From contig JAUNHX010000005.1 in NCBI GenBank assembly GCA_030523765.1, positions 82,421 through 134,309 on the forward strand: DNA of 51,889 nt, read 5' to 3'. The notes below the pieces were generated by a model that had not been told where the DNA came from, ran no database searches, and saw only the letters and a list, made by a program, of their open reading frames with translations. Source of the stretch: Bacteroidales bacterium. GTDB lineage: Bacteria > Bacteroidota > Bacteroidia > Bacteroidales > P3. Both the position numbers and the translations under genes were made by a program. Positions 37,447-45,642 of this stretch are shown here, one piece after another (the stretch's first letter is position 1; each line of letters begins with the position of its first letter).

Positions 37447-38394
37447 TTACCAGCTGCCGCTAGCACCGCCTCCTCCCGAGAATCCACCGCCAAAGCCACC
37501 GAAGCCACCGCCGAAGCCGCCGCCACCGAAGCTGCCGCCACCAAAGCTACCACCCGTGAAGCTGCCCCAGCTACCGCTGCTGCGCCCCATCGAGCTGCCG
37601 AAATAGGGAGGCATGCCGCTGCTATCGGTAAAGTTAGAATGACGACCAGAGAAGATAAGGACAAAGACGATAACGATGACGAAGAAGATAATCAAAGCCA
37701 AAAGCCCACCCGTTTCGCTATCATCGTAGCGTTCCTCATTGTATTCACCAGCACATACAGGGAGTATCACATCGAGCGCCGCCACAATGCCACCATAGTA
37801 GTCATTCTGCTGGAAATGAGGGATCATCTCATTGCGGATAATCTTAGAGCAGAAAATATCGGGCAGTGCACCCTCCAGTCCGTAGCCCGTTTGGATACGC
37901 ACCTGTCCTCGGCTAGCGTTCTTCGGTTTCACCACGATAATCACACCGTTGTTATATTTTTTGTCGCCTACCCCCCAAGTATCCCATACATGCTGAGTGA
38001 ACGCGGCAATCTCATCGCCCCCCAAGTCGGGCACTATCAGAACCATCACCTGGTTCGAGGTGCTGTCATCGAAAGCCACCAGCCGTTGTTCAAGGGTAGC
38101 CCTTTGTTCGGAAGTAAGCAAACCTGCATAGTCGTTCACCAATCGTTGGGTCTTCTCAGGAATCCAGCCGATAGGAAAAACGGTGTCCATCACCTGGAAC
38201 GAAGGCTGTGCGGGAAGGGGAGAGGACTGTTCGGTCTGTTCATCGTTCAGTCCCAGTTCGTTGCGCAGTTCTTGCACATCAGCATCCTCGTTTTGAGCCA
38301 TCAATGGCGCTACAGCCATCAGCAAAGAGGCAACGAGAATACAGCTCCGATGCAACACTGACTTTACTATTTTGTAAAAAAGAGGTTTTTCCAT
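37447..38394 (-). CDS. TPM-domain protein with Gly-rich tail (YgcG type)
   Basis: A 315-aa envelope protein. The N-terminal signal sequence ends LMAQN (about 34). The TPM domain follows at about 80-210: VNDYAGLLTSEQRATLEQRL, then SNQVMVLIVPDLGGDEI and KYNNGVIIVVKPKNASRGQVRIQTGYGLEGALPD. One membrane helix lies at about 233-250. The C-terminal tail is almost pure Gly/Phe/Ser ending in SGSW, typical of YgcG proteins. The TPM family binds metal or acts in membrane-protein or photosystem repair in other organisms; the role here is unknown. It is last in the LemA-TPM-TPM run. Confidence 0.9.
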   Translation of the reverse strand: MEKPLFYKIVKSVLHRSCILVASLLMAVAPLMAQNEDADVQELRNELGLNDEQTEQSSPLPAQPSFQVMDTVFPIGWIPEKTQRLVNDYAGLLTSEQRATLEQRLVAFDDSTSNQVMVLIVPDLGGDEIAAFTQHVWDTWGVGDKKYNNGVIIVVKPKNASRGQVRIQTGYGLEGALPDIFCSKIIRNEMIPHFQQNDYYGGIVAALDVILPVCAGEYNEERYDDSETGGLLALIIFFVIVIVFVLIFSGRHSNFTDSSGMPPYFGSSMGRSSGSWGSFTGGSFGGGSFGGGGFGGGFGGFGGGFSGGGGASGSW

Positions 38395-38400
38395 GATAAT

Positions 38401-38829
38401 CTATTTGCCGAAACTGATTACGTCGGGCAGTTCGTTGATATCCTCCACCTCGTAGGGGAAAAGTGATTTCATCTGTTCACCCACCAAGCGGACTCCCTGC
38501 TCGATAGCCTCCACCGTTCGTCCTTGCGTCAGCAGCTGCTGCATCGCTTGCAAGGTGGAGTCCCAGAAATTGGATTCCACCTTGCTGTTGATGCCACAGT
38601 CGCCAATGATGGCGATACGGTGCGACTTCAACGCCAAGTATATCAATACCCCGTTGCGACGGGCCGTTTTTTCCATACCCAGTTCGCCAAAGAGCCAAGC
38701 GGCACGATCCAGAGGGTTGTCCTCCTCGCAGATACCCTCCACATGCACACGGATCTCGCCCGAGGTTTGAAGCTCGGCGGCGTTGATGGCATCGAGTATC
38801 TGCAGTTGTTCTTTCTTTTTCAGGTACAT
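38401..38829 (-). CDS. TPM-domain protein, short form
   Basis: A 142-aa protein consisting of one TPM domain without a signal peptide: ELQTSGEIRVHVEG (about 18-31), WLFGELGMEKTARRNGVLIYLALKSHRIAIIGDCGINSKV (about 45-84) and a helical C-terminus. Such cytosolic-looking TPM proteins regularly accompany LemA and a YgcG-type protein in Bacteroidetes. It lies 6 bp upstream of the longer TPM gene and 38 bp behind lemA, so one transcript is very likely. Confidence 0.9.
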   Translation of the reverse strand: MYLKKKEQLQILDAINAAELQTSGEIRVHVEGICEEDNPLDRAAWLFGELGMEKTARRNGVLIYLALKSHRIAIIGDCGINSKVESNFWDSTLQAMQQLLTQGRTVEAIEQGVRLVGEQMKSLFPYEVEDINELPDVISFGK

Positions 38830-38867
38830 ACAATATACGTTATAGAGGCATGAAGCCGATGATAGAA

Positions 38868-39479
38868 TTAGAGGTCGAACTGAATTTCGGGAGCCTTCTC
38901 AGCCCCTTCGCTGCTGGTGAAATAGCCCTTCTTCTCGAAACCACACAGATTGGCTACAATGCTGCCAGGGAAGAGTCGGATGGCTTGATTGTATTTCTTT
39001 ACCGAATCGTTGAATTTCTGACGTTCCACACTGATGCGGTTCTCCGAACCTTCTACTGCAGTCATCAGGTTCTGGAAAGCCTCGGTGGCATGCAGTTCGG
39101 GATAGCGTTCCACCGTGAGAGTGATGGCGCGATTCATAGCGCTCTGCAGATTGTCTTGAGCCTTCTGGAAGGCAGCAATCTTCTCCTCGGTCAGATCCTC
39201 GCCTGTCAGCTGTACCGACGAAGCTTCGCTACGGGCTTTGATCACAGCCTCGAGAGTGCCGCGTTCGTAGTTGGCATCTCCTTGAACGGTGCTAACCAAT
39301 TGGTTCACAAGGTCCATACGACGCTGATAGGCAGTCTCTACCTGACTCCATTGGCCTGCTACTTGCTCGTCCATTCTAACAAAATTGTTGCGGGCACCGA
39401 TAAACCAGATGGCGATCACGGCTATAACGATCAGCACGATAGCCCAAATTCCAATTTTTCCTTTTTTCATGATATTCAA
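38868..39479 (-). CDS. lemA: LemA family protein
   Basis: A 203-aa membrane-anchored protein. One N-terminal helix (IGIWAIVLIVIAVIAIWFIG, about 9-28) is followed by the long helical LemA domain: NNFVRMDEQVAGQWSQVETAYQRRMDLVNQLVSTVQG and the LEAVIKARSEAS and YNQAIRLFPGSIVANLCGF blocks. Function is unknown. It is the first of the LemA-TPM-TPM trio and starts 22 bp after the stop of the Fn3/T9SS protein, possibly in the same transcript. Confidence 0.93.
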   Translation of the reverse strand: MNIMKKGKIGIWAIVLIVIAVIAIWFIGARNNFVRMDEQVAGQWSQVETAYQRRMDLVNQLVSTVQGDANYERGTLEAVIKARSEASSVQLTGEDLTEEKIAAFQKAQDNLQSAMNRAITLTVERYPELHATEAFQNLMTAVEGSENRISVERQKFNDSVKKYNQAIRLFPGSIVANLCGFEKKGYFTSSEGAEKAPEIQFDL

Positions 39480-39501
39480 TGTTTTATTTGTGATTATTAT
39501 C

Positions 39502-41496
39502 TTATCTAACGATCAAACGACGTACGTCGTTGATGCCGTTACCTTTAATGCGTACCATATAGGTGCCTTGGACAAGACTGCCCAAATCAATCTTCACCTG
39601 GCAATCGCTTTCGCAGTTAGCGTTCTGACTGAACATTTTGCGACCACTCATGTCGTACATCTCTACCACCATCTCGCCGTGCATACCTTCAACAGCTACC
39701 ACAGCATGCTCTTGGGCAGGATTGGGATATAGGCGGATGCCGTCGTTGTCTACCGAGGCGATGCCTATATGGTCTAATCGGTACATTACTGTGTCGCTCC
39801 ATTCGCTGTAGTTGTACTCGCTGCAAACGGCACGGACGCGAATCGAATTGACGGAGAAATGTTCGAACCAGTAGTTATACGGGTGACTGTTCACCGTAAC
39901 GATGGTGTCTCTGTCTCGACTGTATTCAACGATATGCAGTTCCCAAGCACTCTCGTCGCCCTGGGGGGTCCAGTCGATGGTGCATGGCAGACCGTACGAG
40001 GTTGTGTCGACGCTGAGGTTGGTGGGAGTAAAGCAAGTAGTATCCTCCGGAACATCGGTAGTCACGTTGACGGCGGCACTCCATTCGCTGTGATTGTCGT
40101 TGTCGCAGCGAGCACGAACACTGATGGCATACGATGCGCCGTTGGCTTCAATCTCGCAGGTGTAGGGGTGCGACAAAACGGTCTGTACGGTCTGTGAGTT
40201 GTTATCGGTGTTCACCACCTTCACATCCCAGGCCGACTCCTCGTTCATGGCGGTCCAATCCACTGTCAGTTGGTTGCCGTTGACCGATGCGGTTACCTGG
40301 GTAGGAATAGCGCATCCGTTGCCGCATTGGGGCAGATAGGAGAGCAGCAACTCTTCGTCGTAAGGTTCGCATTGGTCGCAGCTGTACAGCTGGTTGCTGT
40401 CGGCATCGAAAATGCTGAACGAGATCTCATCATCGTAGTCGCCCGAGCTCCAATAGAAATGTACACTGTCGGTGGGACAGAAACTGGTGCTGACGGTCAT
40501 CTCGTAGTTGTCGTAGGGAAGCAAGAACACGCTTGTCAGACTCCCTTGCTCTGCCACCAGAAATGCGCCATCCCATCCGTCGCCATATTCATCGGCCATA
40601 TAGATCATCATTTCGCAAGGATTCTCGCACAGCGGGGTCGTCACCGTTAGGGGTGCGCTCCACATACTCTGATCGGTTGCGCTGCATAACGCACGTACAT
40701 AGATATAATAGGTGGTGCCGGCTGTCAGACTGTATAGGGTCACGCTGTCGGTTCCTACGGTGTTGGGTGTCAGTGTGCTGTTTTCATCCATCGGGGCGGT
40801 TAGGTATACATACTGCCATTGGCTAGCACTACCCATTTCGGTCCAGCTGAAACTGAGCGACGAGGGTGCCAAGCTGTTCACTGTCAGCATCTGCGGACGG
40901 GCACAGGAGGAGGGCGTTCCGTAAGTGAAGGTGAGTTTCGGAGTAATGTCGCCATAGCCAGTGAGCATCACACCATAATACTCAAATCCTAAGTAACTGT
41001 GAGTAGTATCATAGCGACCCAGGAAATACATTTCTTCGTAGTCCGTACCACCTAGCGTACTGAAATCAATCAGCAGGTCGCCACCCGTAGAAGGGTAAAC
41101 GAAGTCGTTGTTAAAGTTGATCACCATCTCGTGGTTGGCCACACTCAGCGTGCCTTGATATACGGTGGTCAGAGTGGCGGCATTGAAGGTGTCGAGGGTG
41201 CTGTTGGTGTAGACGGAGTCGATAGCCATCGATATAGTTACTGTTGCATTCCACGAGGCTGAATTGTAATCTGCGTGGGTATAGAATTTCATGGAACTGA
41301 TCTGCATTCCACGCATACTGGTAAGCATCGAGTCGCTGTAAAGAATTTGCGTATGCTGTTGCACATCCATCCAGCCTCCGATCATAGGAATACCTTCGCT
41401 GTACGACGAGTCGTTGCATACGGTTAAGGTGTTTTGTGCTTGTAGGCACAAACCCCATAGAAGGGTAAATAGTATTAAACTAATATTTTTTTTCAT
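39502..41496 (-). CDS. secreted Fn3-repeat protein with T9SS sorting domain
   Basis: A 664-aa exported protein. The signal peptide ends LCLQAQN (about 22). The N-terminal beta domain (about 25-195) resembles Bacteroidetes surface-protein domains I cannot name. At least three fibronectin type III-like domains follow (about 198-290, 392-480 and 487-575), each with a W-x-x and YxIxVRAxC style strand. A cysteine-bearing beta domain (about 292-390) lies between the first two. The C-terminal 75 residues form a type IX sorting domain: LYPNPAQEHAVV, MYDMSGRKMF, and GTYMVRIKGNGINDVRRLIVR. It is probably displayed on the cell surface or released. No enzyme domain is recognised. The promoter is at 41564. 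Confidence 0.82.
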   Translation of the reverse strand: MKKNISLILFTLLWGLCLQAQNTLTVCNDSSYSEGIPMIGGWMDVQQHTQILYSDSMLTSMRGMQISSMKFYTHADYNSASWNATVTISMAIDSVYTNSTLDTFNAATLTTVYQGTLSVANHEMVINFNNDFVYPSTGGDLLIDFSTLGGTDYEEMYFLGRYDTTHSYLGFEYYGVMLTGYGDITPKLTFTYGTPSSCARPQMLTVNSLAPSSLSFSWTEMGSASQWQYVYLTAPMDENSTLTPNTVGTDSVTLYSLTAGTTYYIYVRALCSATDQSMWSAPLTVTTPLCENPCEMMIYMADEYGDGWDGAFLVAEQGSLTSVFLLPYDNYEMTVSTSFCPTDSVHFYWSSGDYDDEISFSIFDADSNQLYSCDQCEPYDEELLLSYLPQCGNGCAIPTQVTASVNGNQLTVDWTAMNEESAWDVKVVNTDNNSQTVQTVLSHPYTCEIEANGASYAISVRARCDNDNHSEWSAAVNVTTDVPEDTTCFTPTNLSVDTTSYGLPCTIDWTPQGDESAWELHIVEYSRDRDTIVTVNSHPYNYWFEHFSVNSIRVRAVCSEYNYSEWSDTVMYRLDHIGIASVDNDGIRLYPNPAQEHAVVAVEGMHGEMVVEMYDMSGRKMFSQNANCESDCQVKIDLGSLVQGTYMVRIKGNGINDVRRLIVR

Positions 41497-41563
41497 CTCT
41501 TGTAATATATATTTATTTGATTATTAATTTATTATTTTATCTCTATATTATTCTTCACAGATG

Positions 41564-41571
41564 CAAAAATA
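41564..41571 (-). promoter_or_regulatory. -7 promoter element for the Fn3/T9SS gene
   Basis: On the minus strand TATTTTTG followed by C, 68 bp upstream of the start. Copy 1 of the 189-bp repeat begins 45 bp further upstream. Confidence 0.6.
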
Positions 41572-41616
41572 ACAATTTTATTTGAATATAGAGATGATTA
41601 TGATAAAAACGGATAT

Positions 41617-41805
41617 AGGTAACCTCTAAAAATTGCTTCAATGTGATTTTGGAGAAGATTTATAGCAGATTGCTCCGTTGAACGAAGGAGTATAGCGGGC
41701 TATATGACTGAGTGAAACTGAGCAAGATGCATAAATCAATCCAAAAGCACTGAAAGTATGGTTATTATTATTCCTTTTCATACGTGGAATTTTTAGAGGT
41801 TACCT
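41617..41805. repeat. MITE-like 189-bp element, copy 1 of 3
   Basis: Terminal inverted repeats of 18 bp (AGGTAACCTCTAAAAATT and its complement) enclose a non-coding, self-complementary interior. This copy looks identical to copy 3 and differs from copy 2 at one base. The flanking dinucleotides are AT on both sides, consistent with a 2-bp target duplication. It sits between the promoter of the Fn3/T9SS gene and the terminator hairpin of the 41881 lipoprotein gene, abutting the hairpin. No transposase is encoded. Confidence 0.85.
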
Positions 41806-41808
41806 ATA

Positions 41809-41866
41809 AAACGAAGACGAAGACGATCGTTATTGTTAGAATAAGTTTTCGTCTTCGTCTTCGTTT
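41809..41866 (-). terminator. 18-bp stem hairpin behind the 41881 lipoprotein gene
   Basis: Perfect arms (41809-41826 and 41849-41866, AAACGAAGACGAAGACGA and its complement) with a 22-nt loop, 15 bp after the lipoprotein stop on the minus strand. Only TTTTAT follows before repeat copy 1, which appears to have inserted right behind the stem. Confidence 0.7.
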
Positions 41867-41880
41867 GAAAACAGTCTCGT

Positions 41881-42291
41881 TTACTGTTTTGCCCCTCTAA
41901 ACTTCAATGTCATAGAAGTGCCGCCAGTCACATCGTAAATATTGAAGAACAGGCTGTCACCCTTGAAATTGCCCCATTTAGCGCTGTGAGGGTTGGAAGA
42001 ATTGTCAGGGATCTCGCCATTCTCGTTGCATTCCACGTTAAAAGTATTACCAAAATAACTAATAGTCAAAGCGTTGGTGTCGCTCTTTGCCACCGTCAGA
42101 GATTGGTTGGTATATATTGTGTCGAACGTATAATCGTTCCCCGACGAACGGTGCAGTTCGCTGTTACCCACATAAGTACCTACCCATGCTTCACGATAAT
42201 CGGTGACGGGTTTTTCTGGTTCTTCGCAGCCGACAAACATTGCCATGCATGCTGCCATGATCGATACAATCAAGATGCTGTTTCTTTTCAT
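41881..42291 (-). CDS. hypothetical lipoprotein
   Basis: A 136-aa lipoprotein of unknown function. The signal sequence ends MFVGC (Cys22), followed by an acidic linker and a beta-rich domain with several Tyr/Thr-containing strands (EAWVGTYVG, YTFDTIYTNQSLTV, ALTISYFGNTFNVEC, SLFFNIYDVTGGTSMTLKF). The WVGTYVG start is common in small Bacteroidetes lipocalin-like lipoproteins, but I cannot place it in a family. It is the last gene of a three-gene minus-strand run lying between repeat copies 1 and 2. Confidence 0.7.
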   Translation of the reverse strand: MKRNSILIVSIMAACMAMFVGCEEPEKPVTDYREAWVGTYVGNSELHRSSGNDYTFDTIYTNQSLTVAKSDTNALTISYFGNTFNVECNENGEIPDNSSNPHSAKWGNFKGDSLFFNIYDVTGGTSMTLKFRGAKQ

Positions 42292-42385
42292 TTTTTTGTG
42301 TTTTTAATTATTAATATTGTGAACAATAAATCCGTTTTATAAATCTATATTTGTCTGTTTTGTTTTCCTTTTGAATGAGCGTTGT

Positions 42386-42892
42386 CTAATTTGTTTCATT
42401 TCCAATGATTCGTTCTATTTTATCAAAACATTTTACTAAACCCTGTTCGTCATCAAAGAGTGATTCGTAGGAGAAAAAGTGGTAATGGTTGTCTTTATCA
42501 ATAACAAGGAGTGCGGGCGAATACCTCATTTTCTTTTTTTTGAAGAAGCGCTTCCTTTTACAAGGGTTGCTGTCATAGCATATGGGCATCACCGTTGTAT
42601 CAGGAATATACTCTTCCAAAAACGTAGTCTCCATGCGCATGGAAAAAATGTCGTCTCCTTTAATCAAAACGGCACATTGGCAATGCTGGTTTTGTGAGGC
42701 GATAAGGCCGCAGTAGTGAACCAAGGCCTCCATACACTGATGACAGCTTGGGGAAGAATAGCAAATAATGAGGCGGGTGGTATGGTCGTCCAATTGTTTT
42801 TCCGTGCCATCTATATTGTACACCTTCAACCAATTGGAGGGGAACAAACTAGTCCATATAATAAGACATAAAAAAGAGAGTATATGTTTCAT
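42386..42892 (-). CDS. putative thioredoxin-fold protein
   Basis: A 168-aa protein with an N-terminal hydrophobic segment (about 4-18), so periplasmic or membrane-attached. LIICYSSPSCHQCMEALVHY (about 46-65) has a CxxC motif (CHQC) at the place expected after the first strand of a thioredoxin fold. YSPALLVIDKDNHYHFF (about 124-140) gives the following Pro-containing strand. Length and order fit an AhpC/TSA or TlpA-like protein with a diverged sequence. It starts 5 bp after the stop of the upstream 405-aa gene, indicating tight coupling. Electron partner and substrate are unknown. Confidence 0.55.
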   Translation of the reverse strand: MKHILSFLCLIIWTSLFPSNWLKVYNIDGTEKQLDDHTTRLIICYSSPSCHQCMEALVHYCGLIASQNQHCQCAVLIKGDDIFSMRMETTFLEEYIPDTTVMPICYDSNPCKRKRFFKKKKMRYSPALLVIDKDNHYHFFSYESLFDDEQGLVKCFDKIERIIGNETN

Positions 42893-42897
42893 GACTT

Positions 42898-44115
42898 TTA
42901 TTGACAGAGTGAATGGTTATATACGGTAACCCTCAGATAAGGCTTATGATGTTGGAGCGATTCCTTGATTTGATCAACGTTCTCTGGGGGTAATTTTTTT
43001 GTCGGATCGATATCCGTACCCCACATGTCGATTTTCACCAGCTTGTCTTTGAACATCACGATTTTGTTTCTTTCCATGAAATTGATGTCCATCATGTTGG
43101 GCCTCGTCGTTTCGTTAGGGAAACAATCGTCCTTAATATCTTTCAGTTGTAAACTCCATTGCCCGTCTTTGTGTACCCACATATCGATGGTTTGTGGAAG
43201 TTTCTTATCCAAATTATGTCCGCACACCGTCATGATGTGACTGCTGTCAATCCAGTAGATCCAGTTCAGCTTATCGCTCTTCCAGAAGAACGGATGAGCT
43301 ACGTCAATTATATCTACAGGTTCTTTGCTGACAGAAAGTGCTTTTTTGATCTCTTTTTTCGATATGGGTCTCCACTGCTTTATTTCGCGGGAAACGCTGT
43401 CGTATATTGATAATTGACTGTCAAGCAGCATGAATGAATACTTATTGCGGTTGGCAAATACAATCTTGTTGTCGTTCACATCAATAAAGTCAAATGGCCT
43501 AAAAAGAGTCATAACTGGGTGGTCATATTGGGGGCGGTAACTTTTGTAGGCACCATTGGTAATATTCAAAGTGGAAATAACCACATCGCGGCGCGTAAGA
43601 CGGTTGTTTAGATAGGCGTCGGCAATAAGGAGTGTGTCTTCATTCATGAATTCCATGTATCTAAAATCATGGGGGGTACGAATCTTTTTTTTGAATACAT
43701 AGGTTGTTCCGTCACCCACAGGCTCAAACAACAGAATTATTTGATTAAAACTCAACGCTAATGTTTTCCCGTTGAAGGCTATGCAACTGAAATCGTAATT
43801 GTATAATCCTAATAGCCGTTCGGCGATGCCACTGTGTACAATGGTAATAGGCTTATCTGTGTAATTATCGATGTTAAAGCAATGGACAGATATCGTATCG
43901 TGGTCTTTTTTTGCATAATACAGTAAGAATAAAACCTCGCGGCCATATTGCGTGGCAATGATATTATTTCTGAAAACCGACTGAATGTTTGGATAACTAA
44001 TCATTGTATCTACAACAGTATAATCGGATATCGTACCTTGTGCCGATACTCTTCCTATTGGAGTGATAGCTGATATGGTCAACCCGCAGAAAAGCAGAAA
44101 AATCAATTTTCTCAT
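42898..44115 (-). CDS. exported protein of unknown function, propeller-like
   Basis: A 405-aa exported protein; the signal peptide ends RVSAQG. The rest is a run of regularly spaced beta segments (for example FNGKTLALSFNQIILLF, NEDTLLIADAYLN, DVNDNKIVFANRNKYSFMLL, KLNWIYWIDSSHIMTVCGH, NFMERNKIVMFKDKLVKID). These recall the six-bladed beta-propeller (BF3164-like) proteins of Bacteroidetes; the assignment is by pattern only. The frame is open further upstream, but the ATG at 44115 gives a clean signal peptide. Coupled to a thioredoxin-like gene downstream. The nearest consensus promoter is at 44722, on the far side of repeat copy 2. Confidence 0.5.
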   Translation of the reverse strand: MRKLIFLLFCGLTISAITPIGRVSAQGTISDYTVVDTMISYPNIQSVFRNNIIATQYGREVLFLLYYAKKDHDTISVHCFNIDNYTDKPITIVHSGIAERLLGLYNYDFSCIAFNGKTLALSFNQIILLFEPVGDGTTYVFKKKIRTPHDFRYMEFMNEDTLLIADAYLNNRLTRRDVVISTLNITNGAYKSYRPQYDHPVMTLFRPFDFIDVNDNKIVFANRNKYSFMLLDSQLSIYDSVSREIKQWRPISKKEIKKALSVSKEPVDIIDVAHPFFWKSDKLNWIYWIDSSHIMTVCGHNLDKKLPQTIDMWVHKDGQWSLQLKDIKDDCFPNETTRPNMMDINFMERNKIVMFKDKLVKIDMWGTDIDPTKKLPPENVDQIKESLQHHKPYLRVTVYNHSLCQ

Positions 44116-44519
44116 TGTTATTGTTTTTATTTTGTTGAACATTAATGTTGCGTGTCCGTCTTGTACTATCAAGACCTATACAATAAACATATAACCCGTA
44201 TTTTTCAAATAAACATACCTCAATCTATATTTTAATACTTTTTAACTATTTATTCCCCATTGTTACTCTCAAAAACAGTTCAAACAGGATAATCGAACCA
44301 ATACAACCATACCTCTCGATAGCTCACTAAAACATAGTAATGGACGCTCATATGCCCTATTATCGTAAAACGAGACAATTTATTACATGCAAAAGGAAAT
44401 TTTTTTAAAAAAATAACAACCCACTGATGGATTAAGAAAACGGAACTCAGTAAAAAAATGAAAATGAAACCAAATATTTAACGAAAACGAAACATGCTAT
44501 GCAAGTCTTCTACCTTTAT

Positions 44520-44708
44520 AGGTAACCTCTAAAAATTGCTTCAATGTGATTTTGGAGAAGATTTATAGCAGATTGCTCCGTTGAACGAAGGAGTATAGCG
44601 GGCTATATGACTGAGTGAAACTGAGCAAGATGCATAAATCAATCCAAAAGCACTGAAAGTATGGTTATTATTATTCCTTTTCATACGTGGAATTATTAGA
44701 GGTTACCT
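44520..44708. repeat. MITE-like 189-bp element, copy 2 of 3
   Basis: Same orientation as copies 1 and 3. One base differs (44695, in the right terminal repeat). The flanking dinucleotides are AT on both sides. It lies 13 bp downstream, in the minus-strand sense, of a consensus -7 promoter element, so it would form the first part of the transcript reading toward 44115. Confidence 0.85.
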
Positions 44709-44721
44709 ATAATATAATACG

Positions 44722-44729
44722 CAAATATA
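44722..44729 (-). promoter_or_regulatory. -7 promoter element upstream of repeat copy 2
   Basis: On the minus strand TATATTTG followed by C. It is the only good minus-strand promoter match between 44115 and 45052. If it drives the 44115-41881 genes, their leader is about 600 nt and starts inside or beside the repeat. Confidence 0.45.
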
Positions 44730-44994
44730 GGCTAAAATCTTACATGATAACAAAAAAAACATGGAAAATATTTTGTAAATAATAAATAATCAGTTTATTA
44801 TAAAATGTTAAAATCAAAATAAGATAGAATATAAGCTCACTTTCCTCCTTTTTATCCTAATTTTTCATTTTATTTCCTTTTTTTTATCTAAAAAACACCC
44901 TCTTTTTCAACTGTGAGTAAAAAATTTTCAATTTTTCTTATATTTGATTATCAGTATTCTATATGGTCATCAATGGGTGAGAATGAAAATTTAT

Positions 44995-45025
44995 TTTGTT
45001 TATATCATAAACTAGTTTATATTTG
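44995..45025 (+). promoter_or_regulatory. complete Bacteroidetes promoter for the 45053 membrane-protein gene
   Basis: TTTG (44995-44998) and TATATTTG (45018-45025) are exactly 19 bp apart, matching the Bacteroides -33/-7 consensus. The start codon is 27 bp downstream. Confidence 0.75.
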
Positions 45026-45052
45026 CATCGTCAAATTTAAACAAATTATATC

Positions 45053-45640
45053 ATGGAACAGACAAATGTACAAAACAAAGAAATGACAGCTCAAGAGAGT
45101 CTTGATCTGATCGGCGAAATGCTGAACAATAGTCGCAAGTCCATCTTGCGAACAAGTGCTAAATATTTCACCATGTGGGGAATCATCACAGCTATCAGTT
45201 CGCTGGTCATCTATTTCCTCTGGCATCATACAGGCAATCCCAAATGGAACTTCCTTTGGTTTGTGTTGCCTTTGGTGGGTTATCTGATTGCTTGGTTTTT
45301 CGGCAAGAGGGATGCTGCCATCCCACAGAATCTCGTCAGCAAACAGTTGGGCAAAGTATGGTTAGTATATTGTATCTTTATGGTGGCGCTGTGTACGGCA
45401 CTCGCCTTTATCGCACCCAATTATATTGCTTTCATGGTCATCCTTCTGTTGGGTTTTGCCGACTGTATTTCGGGTGTGTTGTTGAAGAACTGGCCTGTAA
45501 TCGTTGGAGGCTTTATCTTTGGCGTTGGAGGTACCGTTTCTCTCTTTCTTATCAAGGGCGATGCCGGCGAACTCATCTTCCTTGTCGGAGGTATTATTCT
45601 GATACTTACAGGACTGATTATTAACCGTCAATACCGATAG
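45053..45640 (+). CDS. polytopic membrane protein of unknown function
   Basis: A 195-aa protein: a soluble, helical N-terminus of about 38 residues (MTAQESLDLIGEMLNNSRKSI), then about six tightly packed membrane helices (about 41-58, 64-82, 104-122, 125-142, 145-164 and 170-190). No catalytic motif is seen. Its partner is the HTH regulator gene 2 bp downstream. In Bacteroidetes such membrane protein/HTH pairs are usually co-expressed stress- or envelope-response modules of unknown action. Function not assignable. Confidence 0.75.
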   Translation: MEQTNVQNKEMTAQESLDLIGEMLNNSRKSILRTSAKYFTMWGIITAISSLVIYFLWHHTGNPKWNFLWFVLPLVGYLIAWFFGKRDAAIPQNLVSKQLGKVWLVYCIFMVALCTALAFIAPNYIAFMVILLLGFADCISGVLLKNWPVIVGGFIFGVGGTVSLFLIKGDAGELIFLVGGIILILTGLIINRQYR

Positions 45641-45642
45641 CC

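Larger units (their letters stand above)
44116..45052. other. 937-bp intergenic region between divergent accessory genes
   Basis: Very AT-rich. It contains repeat copy 2 (44520-44708), a minus-strand promoter element at 44722, and a full plus-strand promoter at 44995-45025. No coding frame or RNA gene was recognised in the remaining sequence. Confidence 0.6.

Noticed and set aside
37361..37606. Pro/Lys repeat peptide on the plus strand
   Set aside because: It is the antisense reading of the Gly/Phe-rich tail of the YgcG-type TPM protein.
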